Shown here one piece after another: positions 9,440-19,149 of a stretch of DNA of 64,000 nt. The position numbers and the translations under genes are program-made. Source of the DNA: Saprospiraceae bacterium (GTDB lineage Bacteria > Bacteroidota > Bacteroidia > Chitinophagales > Saprospiraceae). The DNA lies in assembly GCA_030729925.1 (NCBI GenBank), contig JANQWK010000044.1, positions 1-64,000 on the forward strand. Direction: 5' to 3'. The notes below the pieces were generated by a model, which was not told where the DNA came from, did not search any database, and worked only from the letters and a program-made list of their open reading frames with translations. How positions within the stretch are numbered: position 1 is the first letter of the stretch; every line of letters begins with the position of its first letter.

Positions 9440-10327
9440 ATGGAATTATTGGATGGCAAAAAATTGGCGCAGGACATCAAATCAGAACTCAGACAAGCCG
9501 TGGACGCCCTGCTGGCTGCAGGCAAGCGAGCTCCTCATTTGGCGGCGGTTCTGGTAGGGGATGATCCCGCAAGCCAGGTGTATGTGCGCAACAAGGTGCA
9601 GTCCTGCGAACAGGTGGGTTTTCGTTCAAGTCTGATCCGCTTGCCGGCAGATACCCCGGAGGCCGAATTACTCGAATTGGTAGATCAGCTTAATTTCGAT
9701 GCTACCGTGGATGGTTTTATTGTGCAGTTGCCTTTGCCCCGACATATCAATGAGGAAAGGATCACCCTGGCTATTGCCCCCGAAAAGGACGTAGATGGCT
9801 TTCATCCGGTCAATTTTGGCCGCATGGCACAGGGCTTGCCTACCTACCTGCCCGCTACCCCCTACGGCATCGTAGAAATGATCAAACGCTACGAATTGCC
9901 TACCCAGGGCAGGGAAGTGGTGGTGGTCGGACGCTCCAATATCGTGGGTACTCCCATGGCGATCCTGTTTTCCCGAAAGGGATATCCCGGCGATGCTACC
10001 GTTACAGTTTGTCATAGCCGAACGGCCGATCTCGCTTTTCACACCCGACGGGCCGACATCATCGTGGCGGCTGTGGGTATCCCGGAGTTGATCAAAGCGG
10101 ATATGGTCAAGGAAGGAGTGGTGGTGATTGATGTGGGCATCAACCGCATCGCTGACCCCTCACGGGAAAAAGGCTTCCGACTGGTGGGAGATGTGGATTT
10201 TGAAGGGGTGAGCCAAAAAGCTGCTTTTATTACCCCGGTACCGGGTGGCGTGGGTCAGATGACCGTGGTGTCCCTACTCATGAACACCCTCAAGGCCGCC
10301 CAAGGAGAAATTTACCCCAAAGCTTAA
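9440..10327 (+). CDS. folD: Bifunctional methylenetetrahydrofolate dehydrogenase/cyclohydrolase FolD
   Basis: Cytoplasmic one-carbon enzyme that interconverts 5,10-methylene-, methenyl- and 10-formyl-tetrahydrofolate with NADP. 295 residues from the ATG at 9440 (MELLDGKKLA), the usual family length; an in-frame GTG at 9422 would add six residues and is less likely. Diagnostic motifs seen: YVRNKVQSCEQVG containing the catalytic Tyr and Lys, PLPRHINEE, PEKDVDGFHP, the Rossmann motif VVVGRSNIVGTPMA and the C-terminal PVPGGVGQMTV. It is divergent from the giant secreted gene and is followed after 7 bp by prmA, so folD-prmA is probably one transcript. Its product, 10-formyl-THF, feeds purine synthesis, whose genes purB and purC lie elsewhere in the window. 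Confidence 0.97.
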   Translation: MELLDGKKLAQDIKSELRQAVDALLAAGKRAPHLAAVLVGDDPASQVYVRNKVQSCEQVGFRSSLIRLPADTPEAELLELVDQLNFDATVDGFIVQLPLPRHINEERITLAIAPEKDVDGFHPVNFGRMAQGLPTYLPATPYGIVEMIKRYELPTQGREVVVVGRSNIVGTPMAILFSRKGYPGDATVTVCHSRTADLAFHTRRADIIVAAVGIPELIKADMVKEGVVVIDVGINRIADPSREKGFRLVGDVDFEGVSQKAAFITPVPGGVGQMTVVSLLMNTLKAAQGEIYPKA

Positions 10328-10334
10328 TTTTTGT

Positions 10335-11156
10335 ATGGAATATACTTGTCTGGATATCGAATGTGATCCCGCCGCACTGGAACTGATTTTTGCCCTGCTT
10401 TCTTCAGCACCCTTCGAGGCTTTTGAGGAAGAGGAAACGGGCGGCAAGGCTTTTATCCTTTCGGAGCTTTGGGATGATGCGGCACGACAGACTGTCGCGG
10501 ATGCCCAAAACTTGGTTCCTTTTACGTTTTCTGCCCGCATTGTGGCAGATGAAAATTGGAATGCGATCTGGGAGGCAGGTTTTCAACCCATTCGCATGGG
10601 CGATTTTTGTGGCATCCGGGCTAGTTTTCACGATCCTATGCCCGGTGTGCGGCACGAATTGGTGATTGATCCGAAAATGGCTTTTGGGACAGGACATCAC
10701 GAGACGACCTCCATGATGGTGGAAGCGATGGAGGAGATTGATTTTAAGGGCAAACGGGTGTTTGATTTCGGGTGCGGTACCGGTGTGTTGGCTATCCTGG
10801 CGCGCAAACTGGGGGCCGAAGAGGTGCTGGCGATTGATTACGATCCGGCTTCTACCGAAAATACGATCGAAAATGTGCAGCTCAACAAGGTGGAACCCGT
10901 GGAGGTGCTGGAAGGAACCCTGGATGTCGTGCCGCATCAACTTTTTGCGGTGATCCTGGCCAATATCAACCGCAATGTGCTGATGGATACGCTTCCGGAT
11001 CTCAAAACCCTGCTGGAGCCGGGAGGACTGTTGCTGCTCTCGGGTATCCTGATCCGCGACCAGCCTTTGTTGCTGGAACGGGCTGCCGAAACCGGACTGA
11101 TTTTTGAGTCTGCCCAAACCAAAGGCGATTGGTGTATGTTGCGTTTCAGAGGTTAA
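10335..11156 (+). CDS. prmA: Ribosomal protein L11 methyltransferase
   Basis: 273-residue SAM-dependent methyltransferase predicted to trimethylate ribosomal protein L11. Visible: the N-terminal substrate-recognition part rich in acidic residues, the substrate-loop motif FGTGHHETT, the SAM-binding FDFGCGTGVLA (from residue 143), the acidic LAIDYDP at the end of strand 2, and ILANINRNVL, the family-specific NxN-type motif. It starts 7 bp after folD with no room for a promoter, so it is probably co-transcribed. Bacteroidota copies are typically about 275 residues, as here. Nothing is unusual in the sequence; the family assignment is firm, while the substrate is taken from knowledge of the family. 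Confidence 0.95.
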   Translation: MEYTCLDIECDPAALELIFALLSSAPFEAFEEEETGGKAFILSELWDDAARQTVADAQNLVPFTFSARIVADENWNAIWEAGFQPIRMGDFCGIRASFHDPMPGVRHELVIDPKMAFGTGHHETTSMMVEAMEEIDFKGKRVFDFGCGTGVLAILARKLGAEEVLAIDYDPASTENTIENVQLNKVEPVEVLEGTLDVVPHQLFAVILANINRNVLMDTLPDLKTLLEPGGLLLLSGILIRDQPLLLERAAETGLIFESAQTKGDWCMLRFRG

Positions 11157-11222
11157 CAAATACTTGGCAGCGCGGGTTTGTCGTTATGGCTGTTACTGTG
11201 TAACCCCCCAAATACCCGCACG

Positions 11223-14200
11223 ATGATGAAGTTTGTTTTGTCTTTCGCAGCAACGATGCTATTTTCCTGCGCCGCCCTGGCTCAGGAACAAGCGGCCTTT
11301 TCGGAAGATCCACCTACTTTTCTGCTGCAGCTGCAGCAATGGGTGCAAACCGACAATGAACCGCGCGCGATGGAGGCTTTTCAGACTTTTTCCGGCAGCT
11401 ATGCCGGGGGATTGTTTACAGCCGCCGAAATGTCCCAGGTGATCGAACATTGCAATGCGATGGCACGACAAAAATTACCCGTCGCCCCGGTGCTGAGCAA
11501 CTACCTGGCCAATCTTCCCCTGGTCAAAAAGTCGGCCGATGCTACCCAAAACGTTTTTGCCAACTGGCAGCAAACGCTGTCTAAGCTGATCGCATCCGCT
11601 ACCCGGCAGGACTACCGAACCCTGGATGCTTTTCTGCGTTTCAACCTGGATTTTATGGCTTCCCGAAGCCTCAAAAACAGTGGCCCCGGGGCGACCTGGA
11701 TGGTGTTTTCGGAACAGTTTGATTATGGCCTGGATGCCGGGAATGGCCCTTTTTTGCGTTTCGACAAACTGGATCTGGTGGCTTTCTCTTCCCGAGATTC
11801 TTTTGCCATCAACGGCACCAGCGGCCGGTTTTTTCCGCTTTCCACCACCTGGGAGGGCCAAGGAGGTCGGGTGGACTGGTTGCGCGCAGGGCTGGATGAG
11901 GACGTGTATGCTACGCTGGAGGATTACACCTTGGATACCGGCAAAGATGCTTATGAGGCGCCTGCTATGCTGCATTATCCCTTGTATTTTGGAATAAAAC
12001 CGGTCAAGGGAACCCTGAGCGACCGATTGATGGCTCCTATTCCGGGTGTGGCCAAGTCCTATCCGCGGTTTGAGTCGGCCGACAGCTACATGCAAATGGA
12101 CGATATTGGTCAGGGTGTGACCTTTTCGGGGGGCTTCCGATTGTATGGCGGTACGGTGTATGGATACGGTACGGCCGATCAACAGGCCGTGGTAGTGATC
12201 GCCTTCCCGGGCAGTAATACCCGCTTTGAAGGCCGCGCAGAAAACCTTACCCTCCAGCGCGAACAGCGCGTTTTTGGAGAGCAGGTGGCGGCAACCATCG
12301 TAATTGGACAGGATTCGATCTACCATCCCGCAGCTCGGATTGATTTTGATATGACCCGCCGAACCCTGGATTTGTCCAGAGGGGAGGTGGGCAAGGCGCA
12401 AAACCCCTTCTTCAGTTCCTTCCATCAGCTCAATTGGTATGCCGATAAGATGACTTTGTACTTCGATCAGGATTCGCTGGCGATCGGCGAAAAGGCTTCT
12501 CCCGTGGAAAAAACGCGGGAACTGACCCTGGAATCGCCCGGATATTTCAACAAGTCCGATTACCTGCGCATCCAAAATATCGCAAGCACCCACCCGCTGG
12601 CAGTGATGAAGCGGATGGCAGAGACCGAAAATACCCGGATGCTGGATGCCGATCGCTATGCCATGGCCCTCAATCCCAAATTTCGGGCAAATACGATCCA
12701 GTCCCTGCTGTTCGACCTGGTAGGACAGGGGTTTATTTATTACGAAAAGGAAAAGACCGCGATCGAAGTCAGGGACAAGGTGTTTCACTACGCGGAAGCC
12801 GACCGCGGACAGCGCGATTACGATTACTTTCGCTTTACTTCCCGCAGTGCAACGACCAACGGCTTTCTCGACCTCAAAACCCGAACCCTTCAGGTAAATG
12901 GGGTGGACAACCTCGAATGGAGCCGAAGGCAGCGGGTAGCCGCTAATTTTGCAGGATCCCAGGTGCTGCTCCAAGGCAACCGCAACCTGGATTTCGACGG
13001 GCGCTTGTTCGCCGGTTTTTCCGTCCTGGAAGGCAAGGATTTTCATTTCATCTATGACAAATACTGGATTGTGCTCGATTCCGTCCGCTACTTCGACCTC
13101 TTTGTGCCGGATCCGGATAAGGGCGACATGCAGTCCATCGGGTCGCGGCTCGAACATTTCAGCGGCATCTTGCTGATTGACGCACCCTCCAATAAGTCGG
13201 GCCGACTGGATGTGGACATGTTCCCTTCCCTGCATACCCGCAGCCCGGCTTATGTGTACTACGACCGGGACACAACCCTGGGTTTCGACCGGGATTCGTT
13301 TTATTTTGAGGTGGCTCCCTTCCATTTCAACAACCTCGACCAATATTCCCCGGATGCGGTGGCTTTTCAGGGAAGCCTGCAGTCGGCCGGCATTTTTCCC
13401 GATTTCGGGGAAACCCTCCGCTTGCAGGACGACCAATCCCTGGGCTTTTCGTCCACCACTCCGGATACCGGCCTGCCACTGTTTGGAGGAAAGGGCACTT
13501 ATAAAGGACAAATCCAACTCGACAATAACGGTTTGGCAGGGGTGGGAAGTTTTGCCTACCTGGGCGCTACCGTGGCCTCAGAGGATATCCGCTTTAAAAA
13601 AGAACAACTTACGGCTTCTGCCGATGAATTTTCCCTGGAGGAAGACCGGGTGTCGGAGATCCAGGTACCCCAGGTGCGGGGAGAAGACGTCCGGATTGAC
13701 TGGCGCCCCTACCAGGATAGCCTGTATGTCAATGCTGCGGGCAAACCTTTTGACCTGTTCCAGTCGGGTGAGCATACCCTGTCGGGAAAACTGATCCTCA
13801 CCCCCGGAGGACTAAAAGGCGACGGGGTGCTGGACTGGTCGAAAGCCAGTCTGCGTTCCGCACAATTTTCGTTTGCAGCCAACAGCGTATCCGCAGATAC
13901 GACCAACGTGGCGATCAAGGCTTCCACCGAAGGAGCTTTGGCGCTGGAAACCAGCAATGTATCCGGAAAGGTGGATTTCGATACCCAACTGGCGAGTTTC
14001 GAGGCCAATGCCAGTCAGCTGACGACCTTGTTGCCTTACAACCAGTACCAGACCACCATGAATGAGTTCGACTGGGAAATGGAGGACAAAAGGGTCATTT
14101 TTCGCGCACGCGAGGGACAGCCAGGTTCCTTCCTGTCCACCGATCCCATCCGGGAGGCCTTGTCCTTCGAAGCACAAACAGCCTACTACGACTTGGAAAC

Positions 14201-15764
14201 GAGTGAGTTGAAAACCAATGGTGTCCCCTGGATCATTGCAGCAGATGCATTTATATATCCGGATAGCGGCAGGGTGGATATTTCGCCTGGCGGCAAAATG
14301 AGTACGCTGTTGAATGCCCGCATTGTGGCCGATACGCTCAACCAAAACCACACGATTAACAGGGCTACGGTTGAGATTGATGGGAGAAAACATTACACCG
14401 CCAAAGGGTTTTATGAGTACAATATCGGCGACAAACAACAGGAAATTGAGTTTAGCGATATCATCGGTACCCGGGTGGGACCCGGAAAAATCGAATTTCG
14501 CCGGGTGGAGACCCGCGCCATGGGTACGGTCAAAGAGGAGGACGACTTTTTTATTGACCAGAAAACCCGCTTCAAGGGTGCCATTCAGCTGAGTGCGGCG
14601 AACAAGAACCTGTTGTTTGACGGCTTCGCACTGCTGGATGCCGACAAACTCCCCGAAAAGTATTGGTTTACCGTCAAAAGCGAAGGGGACAAAAACGACC
14701 TGAGCATTGCTTATCTCAAACCTTTCACGGAAGCAGGAGAACCTGTGGAGACTGGTCTTTTTCTCAGTCGGGAAACAGGGCAGGCGTATCCACGGGTGAT
14801 GATGCCGCTGAGCTACCGCCGCGACCGACCCATTATTCCGGTCACCGGCTATTTTACCTACAACGATGCCCGCGATCAGTTTGTATTCGGCGATTCGGTC
14901 AAGGTTTTTGCCAAAGGCCTTACCGGCAACCTGCTTACTTTCGACAATACCACCGGTAATGTGCAAATGGAAGGAAAGTTTAACATCGGATCGGGTTTGT
15001 CTTATGTGGACATCAAAGCAGCGGGTACCGCCAAAACGGCATTTCCGCCGCCCCAACCCAAAGTCGAGCGGGATGAAAATATGATGGCAGCCGATGAGGT
15101 GAAATTCGATTCCACCCTTTTGATACCGACACCTCCCACCACAGCTGACCTGATGATGGCCATCCCGCTGACCGTGCCCGATGAATTGCTCAAAATCATG
15201 ATCAATGACCTGAAATCGAGTAGTTTTGACGCGCCCAACATCACCTATCTCAACGACATCAATTTCTATAAAAAAGCTGCCCTGGAAATCTTTCCCAACA
15301 CGGAAGAAGTCGTTCAGGCTGTCAATGATATCACTTTTGGCTTTCTCGATATTCCGGCAAAAGTCAATCCGTACACCTTTTTGTTTGGTCGCCTGAATAT
15401 GCGCTGGGATCCGGAATACCAGTCCTTCATCACCACCAGTGCCAAGAACGGTCTTACCAGTGTACAAGGCGAGGCCATACACAAGGTCATTACTGCACAT
15501 ATAGAATGCCGGATGCCATCGAATAATGACGATCGTTTGTATATTTATATCAAATCTCCCTCGGAATTGTATTATTATTTCGAGTACAGACAGGGCGTGT
15601 TGAGTCTGATTTCCAACAACCCCCGCTTCATGGAAGCGTTCGACAAGATCAAACCGGCCGATCGGGTCATCAAGATGCCCGATGGTGAAACCTATGAAAT
15701 AACAGATATCGCACCCACCCGGGCCAGTTTGTTTGTCCGAAGGGTCGAATCAGCAGGCAAATAA
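11223..15764 (+). CDS. Large secreted beta-rich protein of unknown function
   Basis: 1513 residues, not recognised. The start is placed at the ATG at 11223 (MMKFVLSF), which gives a normal signal peptide ending near CAALAQ; the longer frame from 11178 would put a non-signal extension in front. The mature protein has no membrane helix and no obvious enzyme motif. It is dominated by alternating hydrophobic/polar strands with frequent aromatic-Asp-Gly turns (for example KGTYKGQIQLDNNGL, GSFAYLGATVAS, ARIVADTLNQNHT), which suggests long stacked beta-sheets of the beta-helix, beta-jellyroll or AsmA/LptD-like kind. The first about 150 residues are helical. No type IX C-terminal domain is present; the C-terminus is helix-strand (FMEAFDKIKPADRVIKMPDGE). 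It lies between prmA and a secreted hydrolase, 22 bp from the latter. A periplasmic or outer-membrane structural role is only a guess. Confidence 0.85.
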   Translation: MMKFVLSFAATMLFSCAALAQEQAAFSEDPPTFLLQLQQWVQTDNEPRAMEAFQTFSGSYAGGLFTAAEMSQVIEHCNAMARQKLPVAPVLSNYLANLPLVKKSADATQNVFANWQQTLSKLIASATRQDYRTLDAFLRFNLDFMASRSLKNSGPGATWMVFSEQFDYGLDAGNGPFLRFDKLDLVAFSSRDSFAINGTSGRFFPLSTTWEGQGGRVDWLRAGLDEDVYATLEDYTLDTGKDAYEAPAMLHYPLYFGIKPVKGTLSDRLMAPIPGVAKSYPRFESADSYMQMDDIGQGVTFSGGFRLYGGTVYGYGTADQQAVVVIAFPGSNTRFEGRAENLTLQREQRVFGEQVAATIVIGQDSIYHPAARIDFDMTRRTLDLSRGEVGKAQNPFFSSFHQLNWYADKMTLYFDQDSLAIGEKASPVEKTRELTLESPGYFNKSDYLRIQNIASTHPLAVMKRMAETENTRMLDADRYAMALNPKFRANTIQSLLFDLVGQGFIYYEKEKTAIEVRDKVFHYAEADRGQRDYDYFRFTSRSATTNGFLDLKTRTLQVNGVDNLEWSRRQRVAANFAGSQVLLQGNRNLDFDGRLFAGFSVLEGKDFHFIYDKYWIVLDSVRYFDLFVPDPDKGDMQSIGSRLEHFSGILLIDAPSNKSGRLDVDMFPSLHTRSPAYVYYDRDTTLGFDRDSFYFEVAPFHFNNLDQYSPDAVAFQGSLQSAGIFPDFGETLRLQDDQSLGFSSTTPDTGLPLFGGKGTYKGQIQLDNNGLAGVGSFAYLGATVASEDIRFKKEQLTASADEFSLEEDRVSEIQVPQVRGEDVRIDWRPYQDSLYVNAAGKPFDLFQSGEHTLSGKLILTPGGLKGDGVLDWSKASLRSAQFSFAANSVSADTTNVAIKASTEGALALETSNVSGKVDFDTQLASFEANASQLTTLLPYNQYQTTMNEFDWEMEDKRVIFRAREGQPGSFLSTDPIREALSFEAQTAYYDLETSELKTNGVPWIIAADAFIYPDSGRVDISPGGKMSTLLNARIVADTLNQNHTINRATVEIDGRKHYTAKGFYEYNIGDKQQEIEFSDIIGTRVGPGKIEFRRVETRAMGTVKEEDDFFIDQKTRFKGAIQLSAANKNLLFDGFALLDADKLPEKYWFTVKSEGDKNDLSIAYLKPFTEAGEPVETGLFLSRETGQAYPRVMMPLSYRRDRPIIPVTGYFTYNDARDQFVFGDSVKVFAKGLTGNLLTFDNTTGNVQMEGKFNIGSGLSYVDIKAAGTAKTAFPPPQPKVERDENMMAADEVKFDSTLLIPTPPTTADLMMAIPLTVPDELLKIMINDLKSSSFDAPNITYLNDINFYKKAALEIFPNTEEVVQAVNDITFGFLDIPAKVNPYTFLFGRLNMRWDPEYQSFITTSAKNGLTSVQGEAIHKVITAHIECRMPSNNDDRLYIYIKSPSELYYYFEYRQGVLSLISNNPRFMEAFDKIKPADRVIKMPDGETYEITDIAPTRASLFVRRVESAGK

Positions 15765-15786
15765 TTCACTTTTCAAAACGACGATC

Positions 15787-17544
15787 ATGAAAAACCGCTT
15801 TTTGTTCCTGATGGTACTGCTTTGCTTCGGCGGCAGTGTAGTGGCCCAGACAACCGACTCCGCTGTTGAGCTGAAAGGGCTGGACGAATTTGTTAACCGC
15901 ATGCTCGAGGAATGGAAGGTTCCGGGGGTTGGAATTGCGATCGTGAAAGGCGATGAGGTCGTCCTGGCAAAAGGGTATGGCCTGCGCGACGTGGAGGCGG
16001 GATTGCCGGTTGATGAAAACACTTTATTTGCCATTGGATCCAGTTCGAAGGCATTTACCGCGGCTACGGTATGTATGCTGGCCGACGATGGGGTGCTTTC
16101 GCTCGACGAACCGGTACTGAGCTACTTGCCGGATTTCAAATTGTATGATGCGTATGCTGCGCAAAAAATGACGCCCAGGGATTTGTTGAGTCACCGCTCG
16201 GGACTTCCCCGACACGATCTGGTTTGGTATGGTTCCTCCAAAGACAGAGCCGGACTGTATCAAAGTCTGGTGCACCTCGAACCTACTGCAAGTTTTCGGG
16301 GAGCCTGGCAATACCAAAACCTGATGTTTATGACTGCGGGCTACCTGGTAGAGCGATTGACCGGGAGCAGTTGGGAAGCCTTTACCAAGGAGCGAATTTT
16401 TGATCCCCTGGAGATGACCACTGCCGGATTTTCGGTGGAAATGCTGGCTTCTGCTTCCAATGCAGCAGCCGGTTACGGAGAAGAAAACGAACAACTCAAG
16501 CGCTTGCCTTATCGCAATATTGATGCGATCGGACCAGCCGGTTCGATCAATGCCAGTCCCCTCGAAATGGCCAACTGGGTGATGGCTCAGCTCAATGAAG
16601 GGAAGTTTAAAGACCGGCAGGTGATATCCGCCGCTATGGTAAAAGAGATGCACAAGCCGAATATGATTGTTTCGAATACCCTTGCCGATGAATATTTTTT
16701 CTATTCGCTGTATGCGATGGGGTGGTTTGTGACGGATTACCGCGGTGTACACATGGTACAGCACGGCGGGAACATTGATGGTTTCTCCGCAATGGTTGCC
16801 CTGGCGCCCGATGAAAAGTTTGGGATGGTCATCCTGACCAACAAAAATGGTACGCCCGTGCCGGGGATTATCCGAAACCACATTTTTGACCTGCTGTCCG
16901 GGCAGGAGCCGGTTAACTGGCACGAAAAAATCCAGGCTCAGGTGAAAGCTGCCCAGTTGAAGTCCCAGGCTGCTGCTACAGACGAGGTGAGGGTGCCGGA
17001 TACCCGTCCTTCCCACGATTTGGAAGCCTACACCGGCAATTTCGAACATCCGGCCTACGGGGCGATCCGGATCGAACTGGCAGGCGATTCGCTGCATATC
17101 CTGCATCCTGCTATCGAAGTAGGAAAGAATACCCTGGAACACTACCACTATGACATGTTTACGGTAGGCTCGGGCATCGGCAAACTCAAAGCACAGTTCC
17201 TCACCGGTGCGACCGGACAAATAGATCGGATGACCCTTCCCCTCGAGGCAGGGCTGGATCCCATTCTGTTTACCCGCAAAGCAAGCATGGATTTTTCCCG
17301 TTTTGCGGGGGAATACGTCCTGGTGCTCGGCGAATTGGTGACCCGCGTAAGCGTCAAAGATGGCCAGTTGAAGTGGGCTGTTCCCGGACAAATGGAATAC
17401 ACCCTGGAATATGTCAAGGATAACTTGTTTTCCCTGAAAGGGATACCCGGCTTTACCGTGAAATTTGCCGAGGAAGCCGGCAATGTTACCGGTCTGGAGT
17501 CTATTCAGCCCAATGGCACTTTTGCGGCGGTGAAAAAAAAGTAA
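15787..17544 (+). CDS. Secreted beta-lactamase-family serine hydrolase with C-terminal DUF3471-like domain
   Basis: 585-residue exported serine hydrolase of the class C beta-lactamase/DD-peptidase/esterase superfamily. The start is the ATG at 15787 (MKNRFLFLMVLL), giving a signal peptide ending VVAQ; the upstream in-frame start at 15733 lies in the preceding gene. Catalytic motifs seen: SSSK with nucleophile S85 and K88, YQN with Y176, and HGG at 326-328. The last about 170 residues (from PSHDLEAYTGNFEHP) form the beta-rich domain that often follows such enzymes. The substrate cannot be read from sequence; D-amino-acid peptides, esters or beta-lactams are all possible. It is 22 bp after the large unknown secreted protein and 25 bp before rtcB, suggesting co-transcription. 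Confidence 0.93.
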   Translation: MKNRFLFLMVLLCFGGSVVAQTTDSAVELKGLDEFVNRMLEEWKVPGVGIAIVKGDEVVLAKGYGLRDVEAGLPVDENTLFAIGSSSKAFTAATVCMLADDGVLSLDEPVLSYLPDFKLYDAYAAQKMTPRDLLSHRSGLPRHDLVWYGSSKDRAGLYQSLVHLEPTASFRGAWQYQNLMFMTAGYLVERLTGSSWEAFTKERIFDPLEMTTAGFSVEMLASASNAAAGYGEENEQLKRLPYRNIDAIGPAGSINASPLEMANWVMAQLNEGKFKDRQVISAAMVKEMHKPNMIVSNTLADEYFFYSLYAMGWFVTDYRGVHMVQHGGNIDGFSAMVALAPDEKFGMVILTNKNGTPVPGIIRNHIFDLLSGQEPVNWHEKIQAQVKAAQLKSQAAATDEVRVPDTRPSHDLEAYTGNFEHPAYGAIRIELAGDSLHILHPAIEVGKNTLEHYHYDMFTVGSGIGKLKAQFLTGATGQIDRMTLPLEAGLDPILFTRKASMDFSRFAGEYVLVLGELVTRVSVKDGQLKWAVPGQMEYTLEYVKDNLFSLKGIPGFTVKFAEEAGNVTGLESIQPNGTFAAVKKK

Positions 17545-17569
17545 AAAATACGAAGGAAGTGGGTGCTTT

Positions 17570-18970
17570 ATGGGAAAGGGATTAAAGCTCAAGAACAGGG
17601 ATTTGAGGCAGTTGGGATACACCCAGGGCACAACCATAGGATTGTTGATCGCCGCTGCGCGAAAATATTTTCCGGTTACGGCTAAACAAGAGGTGTTGCT
17701 TCAGTTGGAATTGCTGTTGGAAAAACCGGAGGCATTCCTGGAGCACGAAGTGTTTGGGGAATTTGCAGTGGGCTTTTGGGAAACGAAACAGGCGGCTGAA
17801 CGAAATGCCCTGAAACCAATGGGCAGAAGTTTTGAAGTGTTTGGGGCAGCACTGATTGACCCGGCTACGCTCGAACAGATGCATGTGGCGATGCGTTTGC
17901 CTGTCGCGGTAGCCGGTGCGCTGATGCCGGATGCGCATGTTGGGTACGGATTGCCTATCGGTGGCGTTTTGGCTACGGAGAATCAGGTAATTCCCTATGG
18001 GGTAGGGGTGGATATTGGTTGTCGGATGTGTTTGTCGGTATATGCCATCGAGGAGCAGGAATGGGCAAAATATCGGTCAGACTTAAGGGAACTGCTGTTG
18101 GCACACACCCGCTTCGGGATGTCGGCCTTTGAGCGGCCTAAAAGTCATCCGATTCTGGAACACACCTTATTTCGCGAAATCTCCACCCTGAAAAGCCTGC
18201 GGCAAAAAGCTGCTGCGCAGATCGGAACCTCTGGTTCTGGCAATCACTTTGTAGATTTTGGGGTAGTAGAGGTGTCTGCCTTTGATCCGGCGTTGGGGGT
18301 GGCTCCCGGCCGTTATCTGGGGCTGCTGTCGCACAGCGGCTCTCGTGCCCTCGGCGCTGGGATCGCTCAGCACTATACCAAAGTGGCTATGGATACCTGC
18401 GTGCTGCCCAAAACAGCCAAACACCTGGCCTGGTTAGAGCTGGATTCAGAAGCCGGCGCCGAATACTGGCTCGCCATGAACCTCGCAGGCGATTATGCTG
18501 CTGCCTGCCACCACCAGATCCACGACCGGATCAGTCAGGCCCTGGGAGAAAGATGTCTTGCGAGGGTAGAAAACCACCACAATTTTGCCTGGAAGGAAAA
18601 ACAAACCAATGGACAAGAGCTGATCGTACACCGCAAAGGAGCTACCCCGGCGGGTGTCGGACAGCTGGGCATTATTCCGGGATCCATGACCTCTCCCGGC
18701 TTTATCGTCAAGGGCAAAGGTGAGATAAGCTCCCTTTCCTCAGCATCCCACGGAGCCGGACGACTTTTTTCGCGAAGCGGCGCCAGAAGCAATTTTACCC
18801 AGGCTCAAATGAACGAACACCTCAAATCGGCCGGTGTCCAACTCCTGGGCGGCGGATTGGATGAGGCTCCCTTCGCCTACAAAGATATCTGGCAGGTGAT
18901 GGCATTACAGGAGGACCTCGTGGATATTTTGGGCACCTTTGAACCCAAGGTGGTTCGGATGGAGGGGTAG
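17570..18970 (+). CDS. rtcB: RtcB-family RNA ligase
   Basis: 466-residue GTP- and Mn-dependent RNA ligase that joins 2',3'-cyclic phosphate or 3'-phosphate ends to 5'-OH ends. All expected metal and nucleotide residues are seen: GVDIGCRM (D148, C151), SGNHFVDFG (H226), LSHSGSR (H255), HRKGATPAG (H354) and SHGAGRLFSR, where H394 is the expected guanylylated histidine. It has no archease, RtcA or RtcR neighbour, so it is the stand-alone type common in Bacteroidota and may serve RNA repair rather than tRNA splicing. It is the last gene of the folD run; its stop is followed after 43 bp by the hairpin of a repeated element described separately. Confidence 0.95.
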   Translation: MGKGLKLKNRDLRQLGYTQGTTIGLLIAAARKYFPVTAKQEVLLQLELLLEKPEAFLEHEVFGEFAVGFWETKQAAERNALKPMGRSFEVFGAALIDPATLEQMHVAMRLPVAVAGALMPDAHVGYGLPIGGVLATENQVIPYGVGVDIGCRMCLSVYAIEEQEWAKYRSDLRELLLAHTRFGMSAFERPKSHPILEHTLFREISTLKSLRQKAAAQIGTSGSGNHFVDFGVVEVSAFDPALGVAPGRYLGLLSHSGSRALGAGIAQHYTKVAMDTCVLPKTAKHLAWLELDSEAGAEYWLAMNLAGDYAAACHHQIHDRISQALGERCLARVENHHNFAWKEKQTNGQELIVHRKGATPAGVGQLGIIPGSMTSPGFIVKGKGEISSLSSASHGAGRLFSRSGARSNFTQAQMNEHLKSAGVQLLGGGLDEAPFAYKDIWQVMALQEDLVDILGTFEPKVVRMEG

Positions 18971-18988
18971 GAATTAGATATCTAAAGA

Positions 18989-19107
18989 TTTGAAAATCAA
19001 AAATTTAGAGCACAGGTGCAAGCCACCTTAAGGTGCCTTGCACCTAGAATACCCCTATTAATTCCTCCAGCTGCCAAAACGTAACCTGCTTTGCCCGGTT
19101 TTTTCGG
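18989..19107 (+). repeat. Dispersed 3'-end element, copy 1
   Basis: First of four copies of a structured intergenic element. The core is a 34-bp imperfect palindrome at 19013-19046: arms CAGGTGCAAG and CTTGCACCT around the perfect inner palindrome CACCTTAAGGTG, separated by single mismatched bases. Flanks shared with other copies, read in the direction of the preceding gene rtcB: TTTGAAAATC about 24 bp before the hairpin, then after it an ATACCC...TATTAAT block and GTAACC (19081-19086), then a T-run (19099-19104). The copy lies between the convergent ends of rtcB and the lectin gene. This copy has one inserted base between the hairpin and the ATACCC block. A role in 3'-end formation or as a mobile repeat is inferred. 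Confidence 0.85.
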
Positions 19108-19149
19108 AAAATAACCAGAGGAAATGCCAACTTATTGAATGAAAATATT

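Noticed and set aside
9322-9564. 80-residue plus-strand frame before folD
   Set aside because: It overlaps folD in another frame and the product (basic, low complexity) has no support.
11475-13517. 680-residue open frame on the minus strand opposite the large secreted protein
   Set aside because: It is antisense to a gene with a signal peptide and normal codon use. Its product is rich in His, Gln and Gly in the pattern of a reverse-frame shadow and lacks any domain.
13812-15500. 562-residue minus-strand open frame
   Set aside because: Another antisense shadow of the same gene. It continues only because of GC-skewed codon use on the real strand.
16024-17637. 537-residue minus-strand open frame covering a beta-lactamase-family gene and part of rtcB
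   Set aside because: It overlaps two well-supported genes, and its composition (high His, Gln, Arg) is that of an antisense frame.
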